DNA from: Mageeibacillus sp. UBA1046
GTDB taxonomy: Bacteria; Bacillota; Clostridia; Saccharofermentanales; DTU023
Length of the DNA: 64,000 nt
Assembly: GCA_002316595.1 (NCBI GenBank)
Contig: DCDV01000030.1
Location: 1,270-65,269 of the forward strand
Reading direction: 5' to 3'
Below the pieces are notes generated by a model. That model ran no database searches and was not told the origin of the DNA. It was given only the letters and a program-made list of their open reading frames with translations. Shown one piece after another: positions 8,732-16,680 of this stretch. Positions within the stretch are counted from its first letter, which is position 1. Each line of letters opens with the position of its first letter. A program made the translations under genes and the position numbers.

Positions 8732-9652
8732 CTACTTTCCGGCAATCCTGATTCTTGGATCGACAATGCCATAAAATATATCTACTACCATATTGGCCAG
8801 AACTAGAAATGTACCATAGAAAACTGTAGTACCAAGAATCATCGAATAGTCATAATTCTGAACACTTTCAACATAATATTTACCCATGCCGGGAATAGCA
8901 AAAATCGATTCAATAACGAATGTCCCGGTCAAAACTGCAGCTACCGTTGGCCCCAATACTGTCACAACCGGCAAAATTGCATTTCTGATCTGATGCTTCC
9001 AGGTTATACGAAAATTAGATAGTCCCTTGGAGCGGGCAGTCTTAATATAATCTTGCTGGACAACTTCCAACATGCTGGCTCGCATAATTCTAGAAATAGA
9101 TGCCATGGTATAAAAGCCCAATGCTATTGAGGGCAGGATTGTATGCGCAAAACCATAATATTGCGCTATTGGCAATAACCCCCATTTTACGGCAAAGAAA
9201 TACTGTAAAATTGCTCCCATGATAAAATCCGGCACGCTCGTACCTATTACCGCCACAATAACAAAGAACAAATCGATTTTATTTCCTCTGTTCAAAGCGG
9301 AAATAATGCCAAAGACAAGCCCAAGGGATAATGACAGCACTAAGGCGCGGATTCCTAAATCTAAGGAATATGGGAAGGAGCTTGCTAAGAGGTTGTTCAC
9401 AGTCTGATTCGGATAGATCATGGAATAACCGAAGTTCCCACGCAGCAGATTGCCCAGATAAGTCGCGTATTGTTGAATAACTGGTTTATCCAAACCATAA
9501 TAGGCATTAAGATTAGCGCGAACGGTCGGCGTCATCTTCGGGTCATTAAAAGGGTCTCCGGGCATCAGTCGGACAAGAATAAAAACCACAGTTACCAACA
9601 CTAAAACCGTTAGAATCGAGATGCCTATTCGCTTAGTAATATATTTAACCAT
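8732..9652 (-). CDS. oppB: Oligopeptide ABC importer, permease OppB/DppB type
   Basis: This is a 306-residue permease with about six membrane helices. The N-terminal helix (KRIGISILTVLVLVTVVFIL) and the RLMPGDPF motif are classic OppB features. The EAA loop is IKTARSKGLSNFRITWKHQIRNA, and the protein ends YGIVDPRIRIAGK. The ATG at 9652 follows GAGGGACAG. The gene is separated from oppA by 87 bases containing a strong intercistronic hairpin, which may lower permease expression relative to the binding protein. Confidence 0.93.
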   Translation of the reverse strand: MVKYITKRIGISILTVLVLVTVVFILVRLMPGDPFNDPKMTPTVRANLNAYYGLDKPVIQQYATYLGNLLRGNFGYSMIYPNQTVNNLLASSFPYSLDLGIRALVLSLSLGLVFGIISALNRGNKIDLFFVIVAVIGTSVPDFIMGAILQYFFAVKWGLLPIAQYYGFAHTILPSIALGFYTMASISRIMRASMLEVVQQDYIKTARSKGLSNFRITWKHQIRNAILPVVTVLGPTVAAVLTGTFVIESIFAIPGMGKYYVESVQNYDYSMILGTTVFYGTFLVLANMVVDIFYGIVDPRIRIAGK

Positions 9653-9687
9653 TGCTGTCCCTCTGACTATCTAAACGTAGAACAATG

Positions 9688-9713
9688 CCCTGGCAAGCAG
9701 CTGCTTGCCAGGG
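9688..9713 (-). other. Intercistronic stem-loop between oppA and oppB
   Basis: A perfect 26-bp palindrome (CCCTGGCAAGCAG and its complement) lies between the binding-protein gene and the first permease gene. It is not followed by a T-run, so it is more likely an mRNA-stabilising or partial attenuation hairpin than a full terminator. Such structures commonly raise binding-protein output above that of the transporter core. Confidence 0.7.
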
Positions 9714-9739
9714 TGTTAGGTTATAAACTTAAATGAATA

Positions 9740-11383
9740 TTATCTGGATATGTCAGCATAGAGGAAATTGAAGTTAATCCCGACAAAATAACCTTCGAGA
9801 CCGGTAACACCCTCGGCGACCAGGTAGTGAACTTGTCTTAATTGCTGAGGTACTAAAGCTCCGTCTTCCAAAAGCACTTTCTCTGCATTGAAGAGATTAT
9901 CCATGCGTTCTTTTCCGGAAGTCTTAGTAGATTCTTCCATGTAGTTGTCGAATTCCTCACTCTTATAGTTGAGGAAATTGTAGCCTGAGGTGCTGATGAA
10001 AAGCTCCAGATAGCTATAGGGGTCGGAATAGTCAGGCGCCCAGCCGCTCATGATAATGTCGAACTCATCACTGTTAGGAACTAACATGGCATTTTTAGTT
10101 TTGTAGGGAACCAGATTAATATTCACCTTGATCCCCAAATTACTCTTCCATTGGCTTTGCAGGACTTCAGCTTCTTTCTTGGCTGTTTCCGTATCGGTAA
10201 CTACCATCTTGAGTTCAATTACCGATGGATCGGTGAGACCAAACTCTGCCATTGCCTTGTCCAAATGCTCTTTTGCCTTGTCGAGATCACCGTTCAGAGG
10301 ATAAGCCTCATAAGGATACTCGGTGCCGTACTCGCCTTCAACCCCGTGGACCTGAGGCAGGACATAACGAAGGTTTGGCATATAGAGGCCATTGTGACTT
10401 AAGAGAATATATTCTTCTCTGTTAAGGGCAAAATTCATGGCGAGACGGAAATCCTTATTTGCCAGATACTTATTGTTATGGTTCAGACCGGCAAAATCAT
10501 TAGCCCCGTCATAATACTGCTTGCTCTCTCCTGCGTATTCAGTTGCGACATCCGTGGACAGCGACACCATTTCAAGCTCACCATTGTTAAACATCGAGAG
10601 TTGGGTATTAGATTCTTTAACAGTTAAAGCCTCAAACCCGTCAAGCTTTATCTTATCTGCATCATAGTAGTTTGGATTCTTTTTGGCAGCTAATTTTCCT
10701 TCACCGAATTGAGTTACGACGAAGGCGCCATTATATACTTGATTCTCAGGCTTGGCGCAGTAGTCTTTGCCGAATTTCTCTACAATGTCCTGTCTTTGCG
10801 GTGCGAAAGGTGACATGCTCAGCATGCTGATGAAATATTCAGCAGGGCGATCTAGTACGATCTCTAGTGTCTTATCATCGATAGCCTTGACACCCAATTC
10901 GTCCAGGGGCAGCTCACCTGATGAAACCTTATCACCATTCTTTATTACAGCTCCCAGATAGCTCATTGGTGCGGCTGTGTTGGGGTCAAGAAAGCGCTTA
11001 ATTCCATATTCGAAGTCTTGTGCTCTGACTGGCTCGCCATCACTCCACAGCAGACCGTCACGAAGTATGAAAGTATAGGTCACCATGTCGTCAGCTACAG
11101 TATAACTCTCAGCAGAGGCGGGACGGATGTCTCCTACAACATCACGATACAGGCCATCATACAGGTTATAGCATATTGTCGCGTCCGGAATTGAATGCGT
11201 CAGGCTCGGGTCAAAAGAAGCAGGATCCGCTGCCAACGCATAACGAAAAATCTTGTCTCCGGTGGCAGGAGTCTCACCTTCAGTTTGTGCGGGTGTTGTC
11301 TCAGTTGGTTCCTGTGGCGTACTGCAGGCTGCTAAGCCTAGTATGAGAACAACCACCAGCAAAAACGAAATTATTTTTTTCAT
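9740..11383 (-). CDS. oppA: Peptide ABC importer, extracellular solute-binding lipoprotein (family 5)
   Basis: This 547-residue binding protein is the substrate-capturing subunit of the importer. The N-terminus is a lipoprotein signal ending in the lipobox LAAC (Cys20), followed by a Thr/Pro/Glu-rich linker. The mature part carries the family-5 features FRYALAADPASFDP, LTYTFILRDGLLWSDGEP-like text (VTYTFILRDGLLWSDGEPV), the NPNYYDADKIKLDG segment and a C-terminal APDYSDPYSYLE. The ATG at 11383 has GGAGG seven bases upstream. It is the first gene of the operon, and a 19-bp palindrome lies about 75 bases upstream of the start. Family 5 covers peptides, nickel and some sugars; with OppD/OppF-type ATPases a di- or oligopeptide is the best guess. 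Confidence 0.92.
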   Translation of the reverse strand: MKKIISFLLVVVLILGLAACSTPQEPTETTPAQTEGETPATGDKIFRYALAADPASFDPSLTHSIPDATICYNLYDGLYRDVVGDIRPASAESYTVADDMVTYTFILRDGLLWSDGEPVRAQDFEYGIKRFLDPNTAAPMSYLGAVIKNGDKVSSGELPLDELGVKAIDDKTLEIVLDRPAEYFISMLSMSPFAPQRQDIVEKFGKDYCAKPENQVYNGAFVVTQFGEGKLAAKKNPNYYDADKIKLDGFEALTVKESNTQLSMFNNGELEMVSLSTDVATEYAGESKQYYDGANDFAGLNHNNKYLANKDFRLAMNFALNREEYILLSHNGLYMPNLRYVLPQVHGVEGEYGTEYPYEAYPLNGDLDKAKEHLDKAMAEFGLTDPSVIELKMVVTDTETAKKEAEVLQSQWKSNLGIKVNINLVPYKTKNAMLVPNSDEFDIIMSGWAPDYSDPYSYLELFISTSGYNFLNYKSEEFDNYMEESTKTSGKERMDNLFNAEKVLLEDGALVPQQLRQVHYLVAEGVTGLEGYFVGINFNFLYADISR

Positions 11384-11455
11384 AGTTTTCCTCCAACAAT
11401 TCTGTAATTATTCATAACAATAATCTTAGTTGTTCATAGGGTATTTAAAGCATTG

Positions 11456-11474
11456 ATCATACTTATTGTATGAT
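11456..11474. promoter_or_regulatory. Palindromic operator candidate upstream of oppA
   Basis: ATCATAC, five bases, GTATGAT is a perfect 7-bp inverted repeat in the presumed oppA promoter region. The arm length and five-base centre suit a dimeric helix-turn-helix repressor. No regulator gene lies next to it, so the factor is unknown. Confidence 0.4.
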
Positions 11475-11969
11475 TTGTAATTCCTAATTAAGCCTAGCTT
11501 TTCCCTCCCTTCATAATCAAGAAAAAAATTATCCTCTGTCTATAAACAACAATAAAAACATTGTTATACATTGTTCAATTCAGCTATCTGAATCAGCTGA
11601 CTGTATGGAATAAGATCTACGCTACCTATAACAGAGTAGCTTCTCACTGCCTCGAATCAGTTGCTTTAGCAGTGATGGGCACGACACCGGTTGAGAAATT
11701 TCGAACCGTCTGTCGCTAATTATTGCTTGTAAGACCGTTGCTGAATATCATAATACACAATTAGTTTCTAAATCTGAAATTATCCTCAGATGATTAAAAG
11801 ATTCTAAGCACACGCATTATATAAACTTCTAACATAAACCTTAAGCAAAAGGTAAAATACTATACAATATTTGTCAAGAATATCTTACTTGCTTTCAATA
11901 TATTGGCATATTTGCATATATTGATAACAATGATTGAATAATTTCATGTTTTGCCCAGAAATCTGATTT

Positions 11970-12056
11970 AGTCCGATTTTGCCATTCAGTTGAACCAGTG
12001 TACATATCACTCGCGCCTTTAATGGAAACTGATATAAGTCCGATTTTGCCATTCAG
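11970..12056. repeat. 20-bp direct repeat pair
   Basis: AGTCCGATTTTGCCATTCAG occurs exactly at 11970-11989 and 12037-12056, 67 bases apart. It lies in the decayed spacer upstream of oppA. Confidence 0.9.
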
Positions 12057-12269
12057 ATCAAATGCCGGCAGGCTATTGATTTTACTGCGAAGGCGCTCAT
12101 CCGGAAATACAGAAGCCTGCTGCTGTGCCTGGAATATCAGGCTAAGATAGTCAATGGAAGGATCTAAATAAAGCAGCACCCCAAATATTGAAGAGATAAC
12201 CAACATTTGGAGTGCTGTTCAGAATCATGAATCTAATCGAAATATTAAATAAATAATATAACTTAAGTC

Positions 12270-12355
12270 TAGCGGTATCTAACCGCGGCCGCTGTTATTT
12301 TTTCCCAGCTTGCAGTCGTCCGACCCAGTTAGCGGTATCTATCCCGCGGACGCTG
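12270..12355. repeat. 26-bp near-identical direct repeat pair
   Basis: TAGCGGTATCTAACCGCGGC followed by CGCTGT (12270-12295) is repeated with two differences at 12330-12355, 60 bases apart. Each copy also contains a short GCGG/CCGC inverted repeat and is much more GC-rich than the surrounding spacer. Confidence 0.85.
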
Positions 12356-12472
12356 TGCCAATCCTTAATCGCCTTCGTCTGATCAGAATGCTTCTTGAAA
12401 GCGACACGAATAATTAACGAGAGATTATCACATCTTATGGAATAGCTTTTGTTGCTCCGCGGGTGTCGCTTA

Positions 12473-13495
12473 TCAGCCGCCAGTGATTCTAAAGCCCTCG
12501 GGCAGCGGATCTTCAGGATCCAATACTAACTGATTGAAGCCTGTAATATGAGCATTGCCCTTTACTTCCGGGACAACACCGTCAAGGTCAGCTATCTTGA
12601 CCTTTTCTACGATTGTGGAGGTCATGACTGTGTCGATGATGCTCTTGTTAACTAAGGTCATGTCTTCCTTAATCTGTCCTTTAGACAGCATCAAAGCAAT
12701 ACGGCCGGCAGTTCCTGTACCGGTAGGCGAGCGGTCAATCTGTCCTTCAGCGAAGATGCAGACATTCTTTGAGACTACCTTGTCACCCTGGTAATCAAGC
12801 TTGTCCATGAAAATTGTGCCGTAGATACTGTTCAAACCGGGCTCTTCCGGATGCACTACATTATATTTCTCGATGACCTTATTCTTGATTTCCATGCCTT
12901 TGGCAACCAGATACTCCATATTCTCAGGGTCGACTGTGCTGTTGATCTTATCTACATCAACATAGACATAGAAAGCGCCGCCGAAGGCGATGTCGCAGAT
13001 TATGTTGCCAATTCCGTCGACATCAACCTCAATATTTTCCATGTAGAGGAAAGAAGGAACATTATTGAAGGCTACTTCACCGACAAAGCCGTCTTTCACT
13101 GTGGCAAAAGCTGTGATTCTGCCAGCGGGAGAATCAATCTTAACAGTATTGACTCCCTCTTTTGCCGGAAGTATTCCTGTTTGCAGAACAACTTTCGTCA
13201 CGGCGATGATTCCGTGACCGCACATGGTGCTCAGTCCCTCGTTATGGGTGAAAAGCACGCCAAAGTCTCCGTCAGGAGTTACCGGCTCTGTGATAATGCA
13301 GCCGTACATGCCGCTATGGCCTCTAGGCTCCAACATCATCATTTTGCGAATATCGTCGTGATTTTCTTTGACATACTTTCTTTTCTCGAGAATTGTCTCT
13401 CCGGGAATAGGGGGAAATCCGCTGGTAATTATTCTTAGCGGTTCTCCACCAGTGTGAGCGTCAATACACGTAATAAAGTTCTTGAACTGTAGCAT
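12473..13495 (-). CDS. Proline racemase-family enzyme, probable trans-3-hydroxy-L-proline dehydratase
   Basis: This 340-residue member of the proline racemase family begins with the typical IDAHTGGEPLRI. The first catalytic cysteine is in STMCGHGIIAV. At the position of the second catalytic cysteine the sequence reads DRSPTGTGTAGR, with threonine instead of cysteine. A Cys/Thr pair is the hallmark of trans-3-hydroxy-L-proline dehydratases, whereas racemases and 4-hydroxyproline epimerases have Cys/Cys. The expected reaction gives delta-1-pyrroline-2-carboxylate, which needs a reductase to become proline; an Ldh-family candidate lies far away at 52.6-53.8 kb. The ATG has GGAGG eight bases upstream. 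It is a single-gene unit with no clear terminator. Confidence 0.85.
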   Translation of the reverse strand: MLQFKNFITCIDAHTGGEPLRIITSGFPPIPGETILEKRKYVKENHDDIRKMMMLEPRGHSGMYGCIITEPVTPDGDFGVLFTHNEGLSTMCGHGIIAVTKVVLQTGILPAKEGVNTVKIDSPAGRITAFATVKDGFVGEVAFNNVPSFLYMENIEVDVDGIGNIICDIAFGGAFYVYVDVDKINSTVDPENMEYLVAKGMEIKNKVIEKYNVVHPEEPGLNSIYGTIFMDKLDYQGDKVVSKNVCIFAEGQIDRSPTGTGTAGRIALMLSKGQIKEDMTLVNKSIIDTVMTSTIVEKVKIADLDGVVPEVKGNAHITGFNQLVLDPEDPLPEGFRITGG

Positions 13496-13872
13496 CTATC
13501 TACCTCCAATAATTAATGATCTGAATAGCAGCGAATTGCAATTATGCTATCTATTCAATTTGCGACGCGGAACAAGGATTCCATTTCTGTTTTGGTATCC
13601 CAAACTAAAGAATAGCATTGCTTATGATGGCATGTCAACCGATTCTCCGGCCAATGAGTTATGCGCCTTCGACTCTTAATTTTTTCAAAATTTGTATAAC
13701 CTTCAAAAGCAAATAATTCTCTCTTCTCAAATCATACACAAGAGTAATTACAGCCGCAAGAAGTGAGCATGGCGGGTCATAATGCAAGCTTAGAGATTCG
13801 AGAGAAGTGAGCTCAAAGGCTCAAGATAAAACTTGAAGATTCTGGGAATTTTCTCTAAGAGATCTTGCAAAA

Positions 13873-13973
13873 GTGAGCTTAGAGATCCTGCAATTTGGAG
13901 TATATCGTGAGCTTAAAATCCTGCAATTTAGTGCATATTGTAAACTTAGAAGATGCTGTAATTTAGAGTATTT
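13873..13973. repeat. Degenerate tandem repeat, three units of 33-34 bp
   Basis: Units at 13873-13906, 13907-13939 and 13940-13973 share the pattern GTGAGCTTAGAGATCCTGCA followed by an ATTTAGAGTAT-like end. They differ at several positions, so the array is old or not under selection. Confidence 0.8.
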
Positions 13974-14012
13974 TATTTTTAATTTACTAATAGAATAGTT
14001 TTGGACTCTTGC

Positions 14013-14021
14013 TGATATAAT
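14013..14021 (+). promoter_or_regulatory. Extended -10 promoter for the penicillin-binding protein gene
   Basis: TGATATAAT combines a perfect TATAAT hexamer with the TG extension. No good -35 is present at the right distance. Predicted transcription would begin near 14028, giving a leader of about 75 bases. Confidence 0.45.
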
Positions 14022-14104
14022 ATAGTTATCTTGACCAAAGTGGAATTAGCTGGACAACTACTGTTAGAATATAAACTTACGAAAATGAAAGATATAAAGG
14101 TTTA

Positions 14105-16579
14105 ATGAACAAAGATCAAAAAGACAAATTTGATAATTATCCTCAGCGCTCGCCACAGAAGCCCGCCAACAGCAAACAAAATGGCAGGCGCAAAGTTCCT
14201 GTGGAAGGCAATTATCGGGATAACGTCGATACCGGGACCGGCAAAAGGACAACCCCGGGTTTTGAGGACAAAACTGTCTCCAGGCGCATACAGGTCGCAA
14301 AGAAAGAACTGCGACGCCGCGTTTCGGGCAAACCGACTCGTCACACTGGCATGGTTTCTGTGTTTAAGGTTGCCGGCAATGCGTTCAAACATCTGTTCAC
14401 AGTTGTTATCGCCCTGATTCTTATTGCTTCCTTCCTGCTGGGAGGACTTGGCTTTGGCATGCTCAGCGGTTACATAGCTACTGCCACTCCTGTCGAAATC
14501 GTAGATATTAAGAGCACTAGCGAACCCACTTATGTGTACGATCGTAACGGCAATGAGATCGCAACATTTACCGGAGCGAGCAACTTTGAGCGCGAGTACG
14601 TCCAGATGGCAAAAATCAAGCCTACCTGGCTGGATGATGCTTTTATCGCTATTGAAGATGAACGGTACGAAACTCATCAGGGCATAGATCCCAGACGAAT
14701 TGGCAGTGCAGTTTTCAGTATGATTGTTAACTCAGGCACTCCCACACATGGCGGATCAACCATCTCGCAGCAAGTGGTAAAAATGCTCTCCGGGGCAAAA
14801 GAAGAATCCGCCCAGCGGAAAGTCCAAGAATGGTATCGCGCTATCGAGCTGGAGAAAGTAAAATCCAAAGATGAAATAATGGAGTTGTACTGCAATCTGG
14901 TGCCAATGGCAAATAAATATGTTGGTGTACAATCAGCTGCCAAAGCATATTTTGGCAAAGACATTTCTGATTTGTCCTTGGCCGAATCCGCCTTCCTGGC
15001 AGGCATCCCCAATCTGCCGTCTATTTATAACCCGCGTACAGAATTCGGGCGCCGCAACGCTCAAAGGCGTATGCGCATTATCTTACAGAATATGTATGAT
15101 CAGGGCAAGATCAACAAACAGGAACATGAGGCTGCCTTAAATGAAGAATTAATATTCGCGCCCGTGGAAATCTCGCTGCAATCAAGCAATGTTAACAGTT
15201 ATTTTGTTGATGCGGCGATCCAGCAGATAATTCGTGATTTGCAATTGCGACGGGGTTATTCGCCCGAATTGGCACGTTTGGCAGTATACCAGCAAGGATT
15301 ACGTATTGAAACGACTATGGACCCTATGGTTCAAGATGCTCTGACCAGATCATTTCAGAAACCTGAACTCTTTTCGAGCAAACCGGATTCCTTGCCCGAT
15401 ATTCCTGAGCCGCCTCAATCAGCTATGACCGTTATTTCCAATATGCCGTCACAAAGAGGACAGGTTGTGGGGATATACGGCGGGTTTGGTGAAAAAACTA
15501 CTCCCATGGGCTGGAATAGAGCAACGCAGAGCAAACGCCAGCCCGGCTCATCTATAAAACCTTTATTAGTATATGCACCGTCTATTGAAATAGGGACGGC
15601 CACGGCAGGTTCTGTTCTGATGGACGAGGCCAAGCATCTGGATCCTCAGAATCCGGAAAAAGAATGGCCGCAAAACGTAACAAGATCATATTCTGGTCCC
15701 AGGACTCTCCGTGAGGCTTTGAAATATTCAGTTAACACTATAGCTGTCGATCTCTACGTTAATCAGGTAACTCCGCAGATAGGCCTTTCTTACCTGAGAG
15801 CCTTAGGAATAGACAGGCAGGAAGAAACACAACCGGCCGGTGCTTTAGGGGCGTTTGGCGAAGGAGTCAGCACTTATGAAATGGCTGGAGCTTTCAGTAC
15901 CTTCGCAAATCAAGGCACTTATGTAGAGCCTTATATGTATACCAGAGTTCTGGATCAGGATGGTAAAGTCTTGCTCGAGAATAAGCCTGAGATAAGGCAA
16001 GTATTCACTCCTGAAACTGCCTATATAATGACAGATATCATGCAGGATGCAGTGGAAAATGTATACTGGTTTGCACCCGGCAGACTTGATAATCAGATAT
16101 CCGCCGGTAAAACCGGCACAACTGACAATATAATCGACACTTGGTATTGCGGCTATACCCCTTATTACACAGGGGCTGTCTGGTATGGATATGACAATAA
16201 TAACGGACGCCGTACTTCTGTTCCGGAAATCGACCGATATAGTGGCATGACCATCTGGGCTGATGTTATGAATCAAATACATGCAGGTAAAGAAAACATA
16301 CAATTCGAGAGGCCTGCAAATGTTGTTTCAAGAACCATCTGCACTACGACAGGACTGCTCAGCAACCCATATTGCAATGAAACAGACACTGAACTTTTTG
16401 ATCGGAGTAGGTCGAATTTCCCCAATCAAACCTGCAGCTTGCATCAGGCGAGACCGCCTGAACCTGAACCTGAACCTGAACCTGAGCCTGAGCCTGTGCC
16501 TGTGCCCGTTGAAGAACCTCAAACCCCCGCTAATGAGTCACCCGCAGCAACTCAACTGACTGAAGCTGAATCACCGTAA
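14105..16579 (+). CDS. Class A penicillin-binding protein (PBP1A-like)
   Basis: This 824-residue bifunctional peptidoglycan synthase has a basic cytoplasmic tail (residues 1-95) and one membrane helix (about 98-122). The GT51 glycosyltransferase domain carries AIEDERYETHQG with the catalytic Glu, GGSTISQQVVKM and AESAFLAGIPNLPSIYNP. The transpeptidase domain has the active-site SSIK (near 483), SVN (near 541) and KTGTT (near 668). It makes and cross-links glycan strands outside the membrane. The C-terminus ends in a Pro-Glu/Pro-Val repeat encoded by a hexanucleotide tract, probably a flexible wall-spanning tail. The ATG at 14105 follows AAAGG. It is a typical family length apart from the tail, and appears monocistronic. 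Confidence 0.93.
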   Translation: MNKDQKDKFDNYPQRSPQKPANSKQNGRRKVPVEGNYRDNVDTGTGKRTTPGFEDKTVSRRIQVAKKELRRRVSGKPTRHTGMVSVFKVAGNAFKHLFTVVIALILIASFLLGGLGFGMLSGYIATATPVEIVDIKSTSEPTYVYDRNGNEIATFTGASNFEREYVQMAKIKPTWLDDAFIAIEDERYETHQGIDPRRIGSAVFSMIVNSGTPTHGGSTISQQVVKMLSGAKEESAQRKVQEWYRAIELEKVKSKDEIMELYCNLVPMANKYVGVQSAAKAYFGKDISDLSLAESAFLAGIPNLPSIYNPRTEFGRRNAQRRMRIILQNMYDQGKINKQEHEAALNEELIFAPVEISLQSSNVNSYFVDAAIQQIIRDLQLRRGYSPELARLAVYQQGLRIETTMDPMVQDALTRSFQKPELFSSKPDSLPDIPEPPQSAMTVISNMPSQRGQVVGIYGGFGEKTTPMGWNRATQSKRQPGSSIKPLLVYAPSIEIGTATAGSVLMDEAKHLDPQNPEKEWPQNVTRSYSGPRTLREALKYSVNTIAVDLYVNQVTPQIGLSYLRALGIDRQEETQPAGALGAFGEGVSTYEMAGAFSTFANQGTYVEPYMYTRVLDQDGKVLLENKPEIRQVFTPETAYIMTDIMQDAVENVYWFAPGRLDNQISAGKTGTTDNIIDTWYCGYTPYYTGAVWYGYDNNNGRRTSVPEIDRYSGMTIWADVMNQIHAGKENIQFERPANVVSRTICTTTGLLSNPYCNETDTELFDRSRSNFPNQTCSLHQARPPEPEPEPEPEPEPVPVPVEEPQTPANESPAATQLTEAESP
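16457..16504 (+). repeat. In-frame hexanucleotide repeat in the PBP gene
   Basis: Eight tandem hexamers, CCTGAA x4, CCTGAG x2 and CCTGTG x2, encode alternating Pro-Glu then Pro-Val. Because the unit is a multiple of three, slippage would change tail length without breaking the frame. Confidence 0.95.
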
Positions 16580-16680
16580 GAAATTCCGGTCAAACCACCG
16601 TCTGAATAACTTCAATACAATTCAATGCCGGATGATTCTCAATAGTCAGACCCTTAAATACCAATAAGAAGGAGTCCAAA

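Larger units (their letters stand above)
11384..12472. other. Long spacer with probable decayed coding fragments
   Basis: This 1.1-kb stretch lies between oppA and the proline racemase-family gene. A 52-codon plus-strand reading frame from TTG 11561 to 11719 has a protein-like composition (WNKIYATYNRVASHCLES, then AVMGTTPVEKF) but no binding site or recognised family. A 103-codon minus-strand frame, 12206 to 11895, also lacks a recognisable domain and contains both copies of a 20-bp repeat. I read these as remnants of lost genes rather than functional genes. Two repeat pairs are listed separately. Confidence 0.4.
13496..14104. other. Divergent spacer with decayed repeats and PBP promoter
   Basis: This 600-base spacer lies between the dehydratase and the penicillin-binding protein gene. 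It contains recurring GTGAGC motifs (near 13765, 13807, 13873 and 13907), three consecutive 33-34-bp repeats and an extended -10 promoter near 14013-14021. No convincing ORF was seen. Confidence 0.5.

Noticed and set aside
12851..13438. 195-codon plus-strand frame
   Set aside because: It lies antisense to the well-supported proline racemase-family gene and has no binding site or recognisable domain.
14102..14677. 191-codon minus-strand frame overlapping the PBP start
   Set aside because: It is antisense to the penicillin-binding protein gene, without signals for translation.
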